A stretch of DNA of 64,000 nucleotides, taken from positions 1-64,000 of the forward strand of contig NZ_JAFKCW010000002.1 of assembly GCF_017254835.1 (NCBI RefSeq), written 5' to 3'. Shown in pieces: positions 52,877-61,903 of this stretch. A program made the translations under genes and the position numbers. The notes under the pieces are model-generated. The model searched no databases and was not told where the DNA came from. It saw nothing but the letters and a program-made list of their open reading frames with translations. Numbering within the stretch: the first letter of the stretch is position 1; each line of letters starts with the position of its first letter. Source of the stretch: Algoriphagus aestuariicola (GTDB lineage Bacteria; Bacteroidota; Bacteroidia; Cytophagales; Cyclobacteriaceae).

Positions 52877-53800
52877 TTAAAGTAAAGACTTTGCTGAACG
52901 CTGGTCTTGGATGAGTTGATCCTTCAGCGCCTCCAAGCTGTCAAATTTTCGCTCTTCCCTCAAAAACTCCCGGAAGTAAACCGTGATCTGCTTGTCGTAT
53001 AGATCGCCTTGGAAATCAAACAGATTGGCTTCCACAGTTTTTTTGGTTCCGTCTACCGTGGGCCTGTTGCCAATATTTAGCATGGCTTTATAAAGTGTAC
53101 CATCTACGGAGGCCTCTACAGCGTAAACGCCATCCTTCGGGATAAGTTTGTAGTCGTTGGGAATATGGATATTCGCCGTTGGAAAGCCGATAGAACGTCC
53201 TATTTGTTGGCCTTTGATCACGAGCCCATTGAGTTCATAAGGTCGGCCTAGGCAGCTCTCGGCAGTTTTGACATCACCAGACTCCAGTGCTTTTCGGATC
53301 TTTGTGCTCGACACGGCGATCTCTTCCACGTCTTGCCTGGAAATCTCTTCCAGCTCGAAACCGAAAGTATGACTGTTACTTTTCAGGTATTCAAAGCTTC
53401 CCTCGCGATTTTTGCCAAATCGGTGATCGTAGCCGATGACTAGCTTTCGAGTATGAATCGAATCGATTAGTACTTTTCGGATAAACTCCTGGGAGGTCAG
53501 CCGGGAAAACTCTTGGGTAAATGGGATCGTAATCAAGTGGTCTATCCCAAACTGTCTCAGTAGCTTGGTCTTCTCTTCGAAAGTGCTGAGGAGCCGCAGT
53601 TTGTGTTCATCGGGATAAAGAACCAGTCGGGGATGGGGCCAAAAAGTAATCAGAACGGTCTCACCCTGAATCGACCGGGCGATTTCCCGAATCCGCTTCA
53701 GAATCTTTTGATGTCCGAGATGAACACCGTCAAAAGTACCCGAAGTCACCACGGCATTCCTTACCGGTGTGAATCCCTCAAGGCCTTCATAGATTTTCAT
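52877..53800 (-). CDS. ribF: Bifunctional riboflavin kinase / FAD synthetase
   Basis: A 307-residue enzyme that makes FMN and FAD from riboflavin. The N-terminal adenylyltransferase has SGTFDGVHLGHQKILKRI, VIGYDHRFGKNREGS and the ISSTKIR-type site SSTKIRKALESGDV. The C-terminal kinase has GRSIGFPTANIHIPNDYKLIP and LNIGNRPTVDGTKKTVEANL. It overlaps truB by 14 bases, a common arrangement, and is followed 13 bases later by scoA. Confidence 0.95.
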   Translation of the reverse strand: MKIYEGLEGFTPVRNAVVTSGTFDGVHLGHQKILKRIREIARSIQGETVLITFWPHPRLVLYPDEHKLRLLSTFEEKTKLLRQFGIDHLITIPFTQEFSRLTSQEFIRKVLIDSIHTRKLVIGYDHRFGKNREGSFEYLKSNSHTFGFELEEISRQDVEEIAVSSTKIRKALESGDVKTAESCLGRPYELNGLVIKGQQIGRSIGFPTANIHIPNDYKLIPKDGVYAVEASVDGTLYKAMLNIGNRPTVDGTKKTVEANLFDFQGDLYDKQITVYFREFLREERKFDSLEALKDQLIQDQRSAKSLL

Positions 53801-54470
53801 GGGGTCTGGCTTTGATTTCTTCGATCAATTCGGGCAGCTCATGGGCCTCCGCCAGCAGGAAATTGCCAATTCTGGTTCTGCACAAGGCCTTTAGATAAGC
53901 TCCCGTACCGAGTAGCTCGCCCAAGTCCCGCGCCAAGCTCCTGATATAGGTTCCTTTGGAACAAGAAATCCGGAAATCGACTTCATTACCCGCAAATCTG
54001 GTAATTTCAAACTCCCTGACCTGAACAGGCCTCGCCTCCATTTTTACTTCCAGACCTTTTCGAGCAGACTCATAGACCCGCTTTCCGTCCACTTTGATGG
54101 CAGAGTGCATCGGTGGTACCTGAAGGATATCCCCTGTGAGCTGCGCCGCGGCGTCTTTGACTTGCTCGATAGTGAGCTTGGAAAAATCTCCCACAGGGAT
54201 GACGGGCTTTTCCAAATCAAATGATTCGGTGGTGAAGCCGATCACGAAGGTGCCGGTGTACTCCTTTTCTTGGCCCATGTAGGTTTCGATCTGCTTGGTT
54301 TGTTTACCGGCGCATACGATCAGCAATCCGGTTGCTAATGGATCGAGGGTGCCTGCATGGCCCACTTTTTTGATACGGAGTGCGTTTCTTACCTTTTTAA
54401 CAACATCAAAGGATGTCCATTCCAGTGGCTTGTCTATCAGAAATACTTCTCCGTACGCTTCTTGCTGCAT
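53787..54470 (-). CDS. truB: tRNA pseudouridine(55) synthase
   Basis: A 227-residue enzyme that makes pseudouridine 55 in the T loop of tRNAs. The catalytic Asp is in KVGHAGTLDPLATGLL; KPLEWTSFDVVKKVR starts the protein and SKGTYIRSLARDLGE is the conserved RNA-binding stretch. A C-terminal PUA domain is absent, as in many Bacteroidota. It overlaps ribF and follows the DUF3098 gene by 47 bases. Confidence 0.95.
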   Translation of the reverse strand: MQQEAYGEVFLIDKPLEWTSFDVVKKVRNALRIKKVGHAGTLDPLATGLLIVCAGKQTKQIETYMGQEKEYTGTFVIGFTTESFDLEKPVIPVGDFSKLTIEQVKDAAAQLTGDILQVPPMHSAIKVDGKRVYESARKGLEVKMEARPVQVREFEITRFAGNEVDFRISCSKGTYIRSLARDLGELLGTGAYLKALCRTRIGNFLLAEAHELPELIEEIKARPHENL

Positions 54471-54517
54471 AATTATGAATTGGTAGTCACCTGCTGGAAG
54501 TGGGCAGGAAGGATGAT

Positions 54518-54727
54518 TCAGCTCTTTTCAGCTTTTGCAAAAATCGCGTAAAACTCAAAAATAAAACCCGCCAAGGTCACGATGGGGCCGACTGTCAGAC
54601 CGAGAACTCCATTCCCGTTAGGCTGACCATCGAGACTGATGATGATAAATCCAAGGACAATCATGCCTAAGCCGACCAGCATTAGCCTGTAGTTTCTTTT
54701 GGAAAAAGGAAGTGGGGAATTGTCCAT
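54518..54727 (-). CDS. DUF3098 small membrane protein
   Basis: A 69-residue protein with two hydrophobic helices (about 13-33 and 42-64) joined by a short polar loop with GQPNGNGVLGL. It matches the DUF3098 family, typically found between ftsX and uppP or truB in Bacteroidota. Function unknown, with a cell-division or wall-related role suggested by position only. It starts two bases after the ftsX stop. Confidence 0.88.
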   Translation of the reverse strand: MDNSPLPFSKRNYRLMLVGLGMIVLGFIIISLDGQPNGNGVLGLTVGPIVTLAGFIFEFYAIFAKAEKS

Positions 54728-54729
54728 GG

Positions 54730-55620
54730 TTAATAAAGTTCGTCAAGAGACATGTTTAAATATTTGTTTACTGCCCTTAGGGTGCTAAGGACTGAAAGTA
54801 TTCCACCTGTCAGAATTAATGTCGCAAATAGTAGAAACAGCAACTCTTGGTTTTGCAGCATGACAAACCCTTCGATGTTCGACTTGGTATATTCCACCAA
54901 GCCAAACAATATCGCTGATGCTACAGCGCCGGCAACCATTCCAAATAGGAGCGCGCGCATCAGGAATGGCTTTCGGATAAAGCCCCTGGTCGCACCGACG
55001 AGTTGCATCGAGCGAATGAGGAACCGCTGGGAAAAGAGTGCCAAGCGAATGGTGTTATTAATGAGCATTACGACGGTAATGATAAGGATTAGGATAAATC
55101 CTCCCATCACCAAACTGACTTTCAGAAGATTCTTGTTGATCGAATCAACGAGGTCAGTCATGTACGAAACCTCAAACACGCCTGGTACTGCTTCCAGTTC
55201 TTTGGCAATGATGTCTAACTGCTCCGACGTTTGAAATTCCTCTGCAACTACGATCACATAGCTATCCCTCAAGGGATTGTCCTCCAAAAACTCCGTGAAA
55301 TCCTCGCCGGTATTTTCGATGAAAGTGGCTGCCGCTTCCTCATCCGAAATGAATCGCAGACCGAGCGTATCCGATTTGGTCAGAATAAATGGCCGCCCTG
55401 AAATGTTTTTTTTGATGTCAGCGAGCTGTTCTTTGGAAAGCCCTTTGTCGAGAAATACCTGCACTTCCACGTTTTCCCGGATCATTTTTGTCAATGACCT
55501 GGCCTGGATCAATATCACTCCAAAAAGCCCAACAATAAAAAGAGAAAGGGTGGTGCTGAAGAGCACACTTCCAAACTTAAAATGTCCGAGGGTTTTCTTC
55601 TTGCGGGATGGGTTAGCCAT
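54730..55620 (-). CDS. ftsX: Cell division protein FtsX
   Basis: A 296-residue membrane protein of the ABC-like FtsEX complex that controls peptidoglycan hydrolases at the septum. It has a cytoplasmic N-terminus with KFGSVLFSTTLSLFIVGLFG as the first helix, a large periplasmic loop (about 45-165, with FLDKGLSKEQLADIKKN and DLVDSINKNLLKVSL), and three C-terminal helices with LALFSQRFLIRSMQLVGATR between them. The ATPase gene ftsE is not in the window. It has its own promoter candidate inside the end of pdeM. Confidence 0.93.
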   Translation of the reverse strand: MANPSRKKKTLGHFKFGSVLFSTTLSLFIVGLFGVILIQARSLTKMIRENVEVQVFLDKGLSKEQLADIKKNISGRPFILTKSDTLGLRFISDEEAAATFIENTGEDFTEFLEDNPLRDSYVIVVAEEFQTSEQLDIIAKELEAVPGVFEVSYMTDLVDSINKNLLKVSLVMGGFILILIITVVMLINNTIRLALFSQRFLIRSMQLVGATRGFIRKPFLMRALLFGMVAGAVASAILFGLVEYTKSNIEGFVMLQNQELLFLLFATLILTGGILSVLSTLRAVNKYLNMSLDELY

Positions 55621-55637
55621 AGTTGGTTAATTCAGGT

Positions 55638-55670
55638 CAAAAATAGGAAAGCCGGAGGGATTTAACCAAT
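55638..55670 (-). promoter_or_regulatory. Candidate promoter for the ftsX operon
   Basis: Minus strand TATTTTTG (55645-55638) matches TAnnTTTG with ATTG (55670-55667) 21 bases upstream. The leader would be only about 15 nt. It lies at the 3' end of pdeM. Confidence 0.5.
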
Positions 55671-56360
55671 CGATGTGCCAGAAAGGACGGGGATGATTTT
55701 TTCATCGGCAATCGCCCAAACTTTATCTTGGGCACTCGGCCTCACCCTTGCCAATCCGGTAAAGTTTCCAAATGCCGGCAAAAGCAGTTGCGTTTCTGAT
55801 TGAAAAAAACACGGCAAGATCAGGGACTGTCTTGCTCTGCCTACCAACCGAATCCCCGGATGGATATGTCCGCAGATATTGAGCTTGCCATCCGGTACCA
55901 CACCCAAAGGTTCGTGGGAGAGGAGAAATGGCCCAAACTCCAACGGACTCTCGTGGATGGTCAGCGTGGATTGAAGATAGGCCGCCGGTGAAAGTACATC
56001 ATGATTTCCCTTGACCAAGTGAAACTTTGTACCGTCTATTCCTTGCAAAAAGTGGTTGAGAAATGTCCACTGCTCGTTCCAGTCCGAGTGGAACAAGTCT
56101 CCCAGAAAATAGGTTTGGGCTGGCTGGTAATGATCATGTAGCCTTCTCAGCCGAATCAAATCAAGATCATGGATAGGTTCTGGGATGGGAATACCTGACT
56201 TTCGGAAATGGGCTGCTTTTCCAAAATGCAGATCAGCGATCAAAAGGGTGTCCAACTCTTTGATCCAAAGGGCTTTTTCCAAAAGAAATTCAAAAGTGTA
56301 CCCATGGAACTGCGATGAAAGTCCTTTTCGATGTTGCGTCAAATTTTCTGCCTCGTTCAT
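55662..56360 (-). CDS. pdeM: Ligase-associated metallophosphoesterase PdeM
   Basis: A 232-residue calcineurin-like nuclease. Metal-binding motifs: LLIADLHFGKAAHFRKSG, YFLGDLFHSDW, LVKGNHDVLS and LNICGHIHPGIRLVG. In other bacteria PdeM is encoded with a DNA ligase and helicase in a DNA-damage cluster; those partners are absent here. ATG 56360 is supported by the promoter just upstream; the longer frame begins with TTG 56396, inside the -33 region. Confidence 0.88.
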   Translation of the reverse strand: MNEAENLTQHRKGLSSQFHGYTFEFLLEKALWIKELDTLLIADLHFGKAAHFRKSGIPIPEPIHDLDLIRLRRLHDHYQPAQTYFLGDLFHSDWNEQWTFLNHFLQGIDGTKFHLVKGNHDVLSPAAYLQSTLTIHESPLEFGPFLLSHEPLGVVPDGKLNICGHIHPGIRLVGRARQSLILPCFFQSETQLLLPAFGNFTGLARVRPSAQDKVWAIADEKIIPVLSGTSIG

Positions 56361-56368
56361 AACAGTTT

Positions 56369-56397
56369 CAAATCTATCCGTATTTAGGGATATCAAA
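56369..56397 (-). promoter_or_regulatory. Candidate promoter for pdeM
   Basis: Minus strand TAGATTTG (56376-56369) with TTTG (56397-56394) 17 bases upstream fits the Bacteroidota consensus. The start site would fall within a few bases of ATG 56360, so the transcript would be almost leaderless. Confidence 0.5.
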
Positions 56398-56408
56398 CCT
56401 TAATTTTT

Positions 56409-56849
56409 ATGAAAACAAGTCAACTCCTGTCAGGCACACTGGTCTTATTTCTAATCACTGTGCTCCAGGCCCGGGCCCAATCAGCGGATGCAATCGTAGG
56501 ATTGTGGTACAACACCGAGAAAACAGCCAAAATCGATATCCAGAAAACAGGATCCATCTACTCGGGAGAAATCGTATGGCTGAAAAACCCAAATCCGGAT
56601 GGAAAGCCTGCCACAGACAAAAACAATGAGGATCATACCTTAAGGAAAAGGCCATTGGTCGGATTGAAGCTCTTGGATGGGCTGACCTATGCAAAAGGGA
56701 TCTGGAAGGACGGTGAGATCTATGATCCAAACTCCGGTAAAACCTACTCATGTGAGCTTAAACTCCAATCCAAGGAAGTATTGGAGGTGAAAGGCTACCT
56801 TGGTTTTTCTTTTGTGGGAAAGACAGTGGAGTGGACGAGAATAGAATAA
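56409..56849 (+). CDS. DUF2147 exported protein
   Basis: A 146-residue protein with a signal peptide (MKTSQLLSGTLVLFLITVLQ, then ARAQ). The family core is clear: IVGLWYNTEKTAKIDIQK, YSGEIVWLKNPNPDGKPATD, and GKTYSCELKLQSKEVLEVKG with the closing YLGFSFVGKTVEWTR. DUF2147 proteins are small periplasmic lipocalin-like beta barrels of unknown ligand. It is divergent from pdeM, with 48 bases between starts, and converges on metX with a shared terminator. Confidence 0.9.
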   Translation: MKTSQLLSGTLVLFLITVLQARAQSADAIVGLWYNTEKTAKIDIQKTGSIYSGEIVWLKNPNPDGKPATDKNNEDHTLRKRPLVGLKLLDGLTYAKGIWKDGEIYDPNSGKTYSCELKLQSKEVLEVKGYLGFSFVGKTVEWTRIE

Positions 56850-56877
56850 AAAATGGCGGGCCAAACCCGCCATTTTT
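56849..56877. terminator. Bidirectional terminator between DUF2147 and metX
   Basis: AAAAATGGCGGG (56849-56860) and CCCGCCATTTTT (56866-56877) form a perfect 12-bp stem with a 5-nt loop. The structure touches the stop codons of both convergent genes. Confidence 0.92.
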
Positions 56878-57929
56878 CAGTTTTGCTCCAGGTAGTAGGA
56901 CTTGAGAAAGTAAGCCAGTTGCTCAAACTCAATCAGGAACGCATCATGGCCTGCGGTGGAGTTGATCTCCTTATACGTTCCTCTTTTAGCCTTCTGGCTG
57001 ATGTATTGCGTTTCGGTGGGTAGAAAGAGCAAGTCTGCGTTGACACCGATGGCTAGAACCCTTGCCTCGATGGAGGAGATGGCAACGTCCACGCCGCCTC
57101 TATTTCTGCCCAAGTCGTGGCTGTCCATGGCTTTGGAAAGTGTCCAGTAGGAAAGGGCATTAAATCTCTTCGCCAGTTTCTGTCCCTGATAGCGCAAATA
57201 GGAGGCAGCCCTGAAGCCGTCCAGCTTTTCCTCCCTTTCACTTTGCTTCACGGTCAGGTCATCAGGATGGCGATAGCTGAGCATGGCGATGGCACGGGCA
57301 GTTTCCAATCCCTTTATTCCCGCAAGCTCGTGGCGTTCCCCCCAAGTACAGTCAGACTCTATGGCCATTCTTTGGGTCTCGTTGAAGCCGACCACCCAAG
57401 GGGAGGTCTTGGCTGTGGATGCCAAAATAACCGCATGCTTTAATTTTTTACCAAGGATCACCGCCCATTCCAAGCCAACCTGTCCACCAAGTGATCCCCC
57501 TATCAGCGTATGAATCTGGTGAATTCCGAGATGGATTCTGAGCCTTTCCAAGCTTGCGGCAAGATCTCGCGTGGTCACCTGTGGAAAATCATAGAAATAG
57601 GGCTCGCCGCTTTCCGGATTTTCGCTGAAAGGATTGGTGGACCCGTAGCAGCTTCCGAGAAGATTGGCGCAGATGATAAAATGGTCGGCTGGATCAAAAA
57701 ACTTGTCCTCGCCAATCAGACCATTCCACCATTCCGCCGCCTTGGAATCGCCCGTTAAGGCATGAATGACCCAGATTACGTTTGATTTTTCCGGATTCAG
57801 CTGCCCATAGGTGGTGTAGGCCAGCTCAAACGCTTTGAGGACTTCGCCAGATTCCAAGTGCAAGGGTTCAGATGAATGGAAAACTTCCTGGGTCATAGTT
57901 GGTTCAGCGTATTGGCTTGTTAAGTTCAT
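56877..57929 (-). CDS. metX: Homoserine O-acetyltransferase
   Basis: A 350-residue alpha/beta hydrolase that acetylates homoserine with acetyl-CoA, activating it for methionine synthesis. Motifs: VIWVIHALTGDSKAAEWW, NLLGSCYGSTNP, the nucleophile elbow IGGSLGGQVGLEW, and the C-terminal Asp and His in IGVNADLLFLPTE and TAGHDAFLIEF. MetX of this type can be acetyl- or succinyl-specific; the acetyl form is assumed from the metY partner. ATG 57929 is used; ATG 57896 (MTQEVF) is a shorter option. It lies 11 bases after metY and is the second gene of the SAM-controlled operon. Confidence 0.92.
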   Translation of the reverse strand: MNLTSQYAEPTMTQEVFHSSEPLHLESGEVLKAFELAYTTYGQLNPEKSNVIWVIHALTGDSKAAEWWNGLIGEDKFFDPADHFIICANLLGSCYGSTNPFSENPESGEPYFYDFPQVTTRDLAASLERLRIHLGIHQIHTLIGGSLGGQVGLEWAVILGKKLKHAVILASTAKTSPWVVGFNETQRMAIESDCTWGERHELAGIKGLETARAIAMLSYRHPDDLTVKQSEREEKLDGFRAASYLRYQGQKLAKRFNALSYWTLSKAMDSHDLGRNRGGVDVAISSIEARVLAIGVNADLLFLPTETQYISQKAKRGTYKEINSTAGHDAFLIEFEQLAYFLKSYYLEQN

Positions 57930-57940
57930 TAGGTAATCAA

Positions 57941-59422
<1,482 letters not shown>

Positions 59423-59529
59423 ATTTATAGTTCCGAAAGAGAACACCTCTTACGGCAGGAATTGGCACCTTGGATTTTCCAGGTTGCCAGAGGGTCTCAG
59501 AGCCTGTCTCTCGCCTCTTCTGTATAAAT
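59423..59529 (-). ncRNA. SAM-I (S-box) riboswitch upstream of metY-metX
   Basis: Read on the minus strand, the conserved S-box core appears in order: AGAGGCGAGAGACAGGCTCT, GAGACCCTCTGGCAACC, AGGTGCCAATTCCTGCC. The closing P1 stem is ATTTATA (59529-59523) with TATAAAT (59429-59423), and the 107-nt length suits the class. S-box RNAs bind S-adenosylmethionine and shut off methionine genes; the genes just downstream are metY and metX, which fits exactly. Confidence 0.93.
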
Positions 59530-59618
59530 CCCCGCACTAAAAAGTGAAAGGATCTGCAAAGAAAAACCCGGGAACTGAGAAATCAAAATCGATTTCCTGC
59601 TTCCTGGTAAAATTTCAA
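59530..59618. other. Region between riboswitch and carbonic anhydrase stop
   Basis: It should contain the metYX promoter, but no clean TAnnTTTG element was found. The only structure seen is a short CACTAAAAAGTG palindrome-like string at about 59536. Confidence 0.3.
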
Positions 59619-60260
59619 TTACAATTCATCCAAATTGTATCTGAAGATGGGGTTGACGGATTCTGGATCAGCTTTGATGGTGGTCAGTTCCTTGACTCTT
59701 CCGTCTTTCAAGCCGTAGACCCAACCGTGGATTTCCGGAGCACCCCGTTCTTTCCAGGCTTTTTGGATGATAGATGTTTTGATCAAGTCTTGACATTGTT
59801 CCATCACGTTGAGTTCTACAAGTCGATTGACCTTTTCAATATGGCTCTCAATGGCCTCCACCTCGCCCTGATACATCTTGTAGACTTCCTTTATGTTGCG
59901 AAGCCACTTGTTGATCAATCCGAAGCTTTTGTTGGTCAACGCTGCCTCTATACCGCCACAGCCGTAGTGCCCGCACACGATGACATGTTCCACTTTGAGG
60001 ATTTCCACGGCGTATTGAAGGACCGACAGCATATTCAGATCGGTATGAACCACCATGTTGGCGATATTTCTGTGAACGAATATTTCGCCTGGGTCGGTTC
60101 CGGTGATTTCATTTGCAGGAACCCTGCTGTCAGAACATCCTATCCATAGGAATTTTGGCTTTTGCTGGCCAGCCAATCGACTAAAAAAATGTTTGTCCAC
60201 CTGTACTTTTTCCTCGGACCAGGCCTTGTTTTGGAGTAGGAGTTTTTCGTATGGGTTCAT
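59619..60260 (-). CDS. Beta-class carbonic anhydrase
   Basis: A 213-residue zinc enzyme that interconverts CO2 and bicarbonate. Zinc ligands are in WIGCSDSRVPANEI (Cys, with the Asp-Arg dyad) and VIVCGHYGCGGIEAAL (His and Cys). The FVHRNIANMV stretch is also conserved. Its ATG overlaps the SulP stop by four bases (ATGA), so it is translated with the transporter. Together they probably bring in and equilibrate inorganic carbon. Confidence 0.95.
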   Translation of the reverse strand: MNPYEKLLLQNKAWSEEKVQVDKHFFSRLAGQQKPKFLWIGCSDSRVPANEITGTDPGEIFVHRNIANMVVHTDLNMLSVLQYAVEILKVEHVIVCGHYGCGGIEAALTNKSFGLINKWLRNIKEVYKMYQGEVEAIESHIEKVNRLVELNVMEQCQDLIKTSIIQKAWKERGAPEIHGWVYGLKDGRVKELTTIKADPESVNPIFRYNLDEL

Positions 60261-61798
60261 GCTTTTTGTCTCACGTGGTTACTGAATCCTTCCAGTATTA
60301 TTTCTATATCCTTGTTTGGTGCGGTTTCGATGAAATCGTCCAGCAACTCCTTTATGTCATGGTCAATAAACCGAGCTTTTACGGCATTGAGGACCACGTT
60401 GCTGCCAGGAGGAATGGTGGATAACTGCTTCATCAAAGGTGCCTTGTTTAAAAAAGATACGTCCTTTTGCAATTTGACCAGATAGTTTCCGTTCAGTTCG
60501 GTGACTACCAAAGAGCGGTGGAAGTTGGTTTTGATGACGAAGAAGAGTCCAACGACCATTCCAATTCCAATTCCGACGAGCAGATCTGTCAGGAGTATTG
60601 CGATTACAGTCAGGATGAAGGGTAGAAATTGGTCAAATCCTTTTTTGTACTCCTTGATGAAAATGGCTGGATTGGCAAGCTTATAGCCTACTAAAAACAA
60701 TACCGCGGCAAGACAGCTCAGTGGGATCTTGTTCAACAATCCCGGGATTGCCAACACTAGGATAAGCAACAAAAAGCCATGAAAAATCGCCGACATCTTG
60801 GTTCTTGCCCCTGAGGAAACATTGGCCGTAGTTCGGACGATGACCACCGTGAGCGGCAATCCTCCGATGAAGCCGGATAGCATATTGCCGGTGCCCTGTG
60901 CCACCAACTCCCGGCTCGCTGGAGTGATACGCTTGTAGGGATCCAGTTTGTCTCCAGCTTCTACGCTGAGCAGGGTCTCGATGCTTGCGATGATTGCGAC
61001 AGTGAAGGCAACCAACCAGAAATTGGGGTCAGCAATCAGACTGAAATCAGGGAAAGTCAAGAGAGAGGTGATGTCGCCAAGGCTGGTCAGCTCGGGAATT
61101 GAAACCAGGTGGTCTCCGCCTAGCTGCCAACCGGGTATCCAAAACCTATAGGTCTCGTTAATCAAAATTCCCGCGATGACTGCCCAAAGTGGCCCAGGAA
61201 TGATCCCAAACAGCTTGTGGGTTTTGATTTTGGGCTTCTCAAAGAGAAAAAGTATCAAAAGACCTATCAACACAATCGGAATAGCTCCTGGACTGTTGTA
61301 GATAAAGGCGTAGTAGATCTCGGTAAACGTGTTGTGCTGGTCCATTTGTTCGAAGGCCATATCGCCGATATGGTCCTTATCATAGCCAAGCGCATGGGGG
61401 ATTTGCTTCAGGATCAGAATCAATCCGATTGCGGTAAGCATTCCCTTAATGACCGAATGGGGGAAATAGTAACCCAATACCCCAGCCTTAACCAATCCCA
61501 AGATTAGTTGAATGAGGCCTGCCGCCACGACGGCTCCTAGAAACAGCTGAAATCCACCCAAACTGGAGATGGAATCAAGGACTATCACCGTAAGGCCCGC
61601 CGCCGGTCCACTGACCGCTACATGGGAACCAGAAATGGAACCCGCCACGATGCCGCCGACGATTCCGGCAATCAGCCCAGCCATTGGCGGTGCTCCGCTG
61701 GCCACCGCGATTCCCAAACAAAGCGGAAGGGCCACCAAAAAAACCACCAGGCTTGCTTTAAGGTCGTATTTTAGATTTTCTCCAAAAAGTCCATTCAT
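60257..61798 (-). CDS. SulP-family anion transporter with STAS domain
   Basis: A 513-residue inner-membrane carrier with about 10-12 helices (LVVFLVALPLCLGIAVASGA, GSISGSHVAVSGPAAGLTVI) followed by a C-terminal STAS-like domain (about residues 420-510, LVKLQKDVSFLNKAPLMKQL and VVLNAVKARFIDHDIKELLD). SulP proteins carry sulfate, bicarbonate or other anions. Coupling to a carbonic anhydrase gene points to bicarbonate here (BicA-like), but a sulfate role is not excluded, given the nearby metYX genes. Start at ATG 61798 (MNGLFGENLKYDLKASL). Confidence 0.93.
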   Translation of the reverse strand: MNGLFGENLKYDLKASLVVFLVALPLCLGIAVASGAPPMAGLIAGIVGGIVAGSISGSHVAVSGPAAGLTVIVLDSISSLGGFQLFLGAVVAAGLIQLILGLVKAGVLGYYFPHSVIKGMLTAIGLILILKQIPHALGYDKDHIGDMAFEQMDQHNTFTEIYYAFIYNSPGAIPIVLIGLLILFLFEKPKIKTHKLFGIIPGPLWAVIAGILINETYRFWIPGWQLGGDHLVSIPELTSLGDITSLLTFPDFSLIADPNFWLVAFTVAIIASIETLLSVEAGDKLDPYKRITPASRELVAQGTGNMLSGFIGGLPLTVVIVRTTANVSSGARTKMSAIFHGFLLLILVLAIPGLLNKIPLSCLAAVLFLVGYKLANPAIFIKEYKKGFDQFLPFILTVIAILLTDLLVGIGIGMVVGLFFVIKTNFHRSLVVTELNGNYLVKLQKDVSFLNKAPLMKQLSTIPPGSNVVLNAVKARFIDHDIKELLDDFIETAPNKDIEIILEGFSNHVRQKA

Positions 61799-61903
61799 AG
61801 GGCAGAAAATAAGAATTGTACCGCTCGAAAAAAAGCAGTGACTCTTAATATATAATTTTTGCCCGAAATCTCTGTCCCCTTTTGGATGGGCGGAGCAAAA
61901 AAA

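Noticed and set aside
59544-60149. 201-codon plus-strand frame
   Set aside because: Antisense to the carbonic anhydrase gene with its complete zinc motifs.
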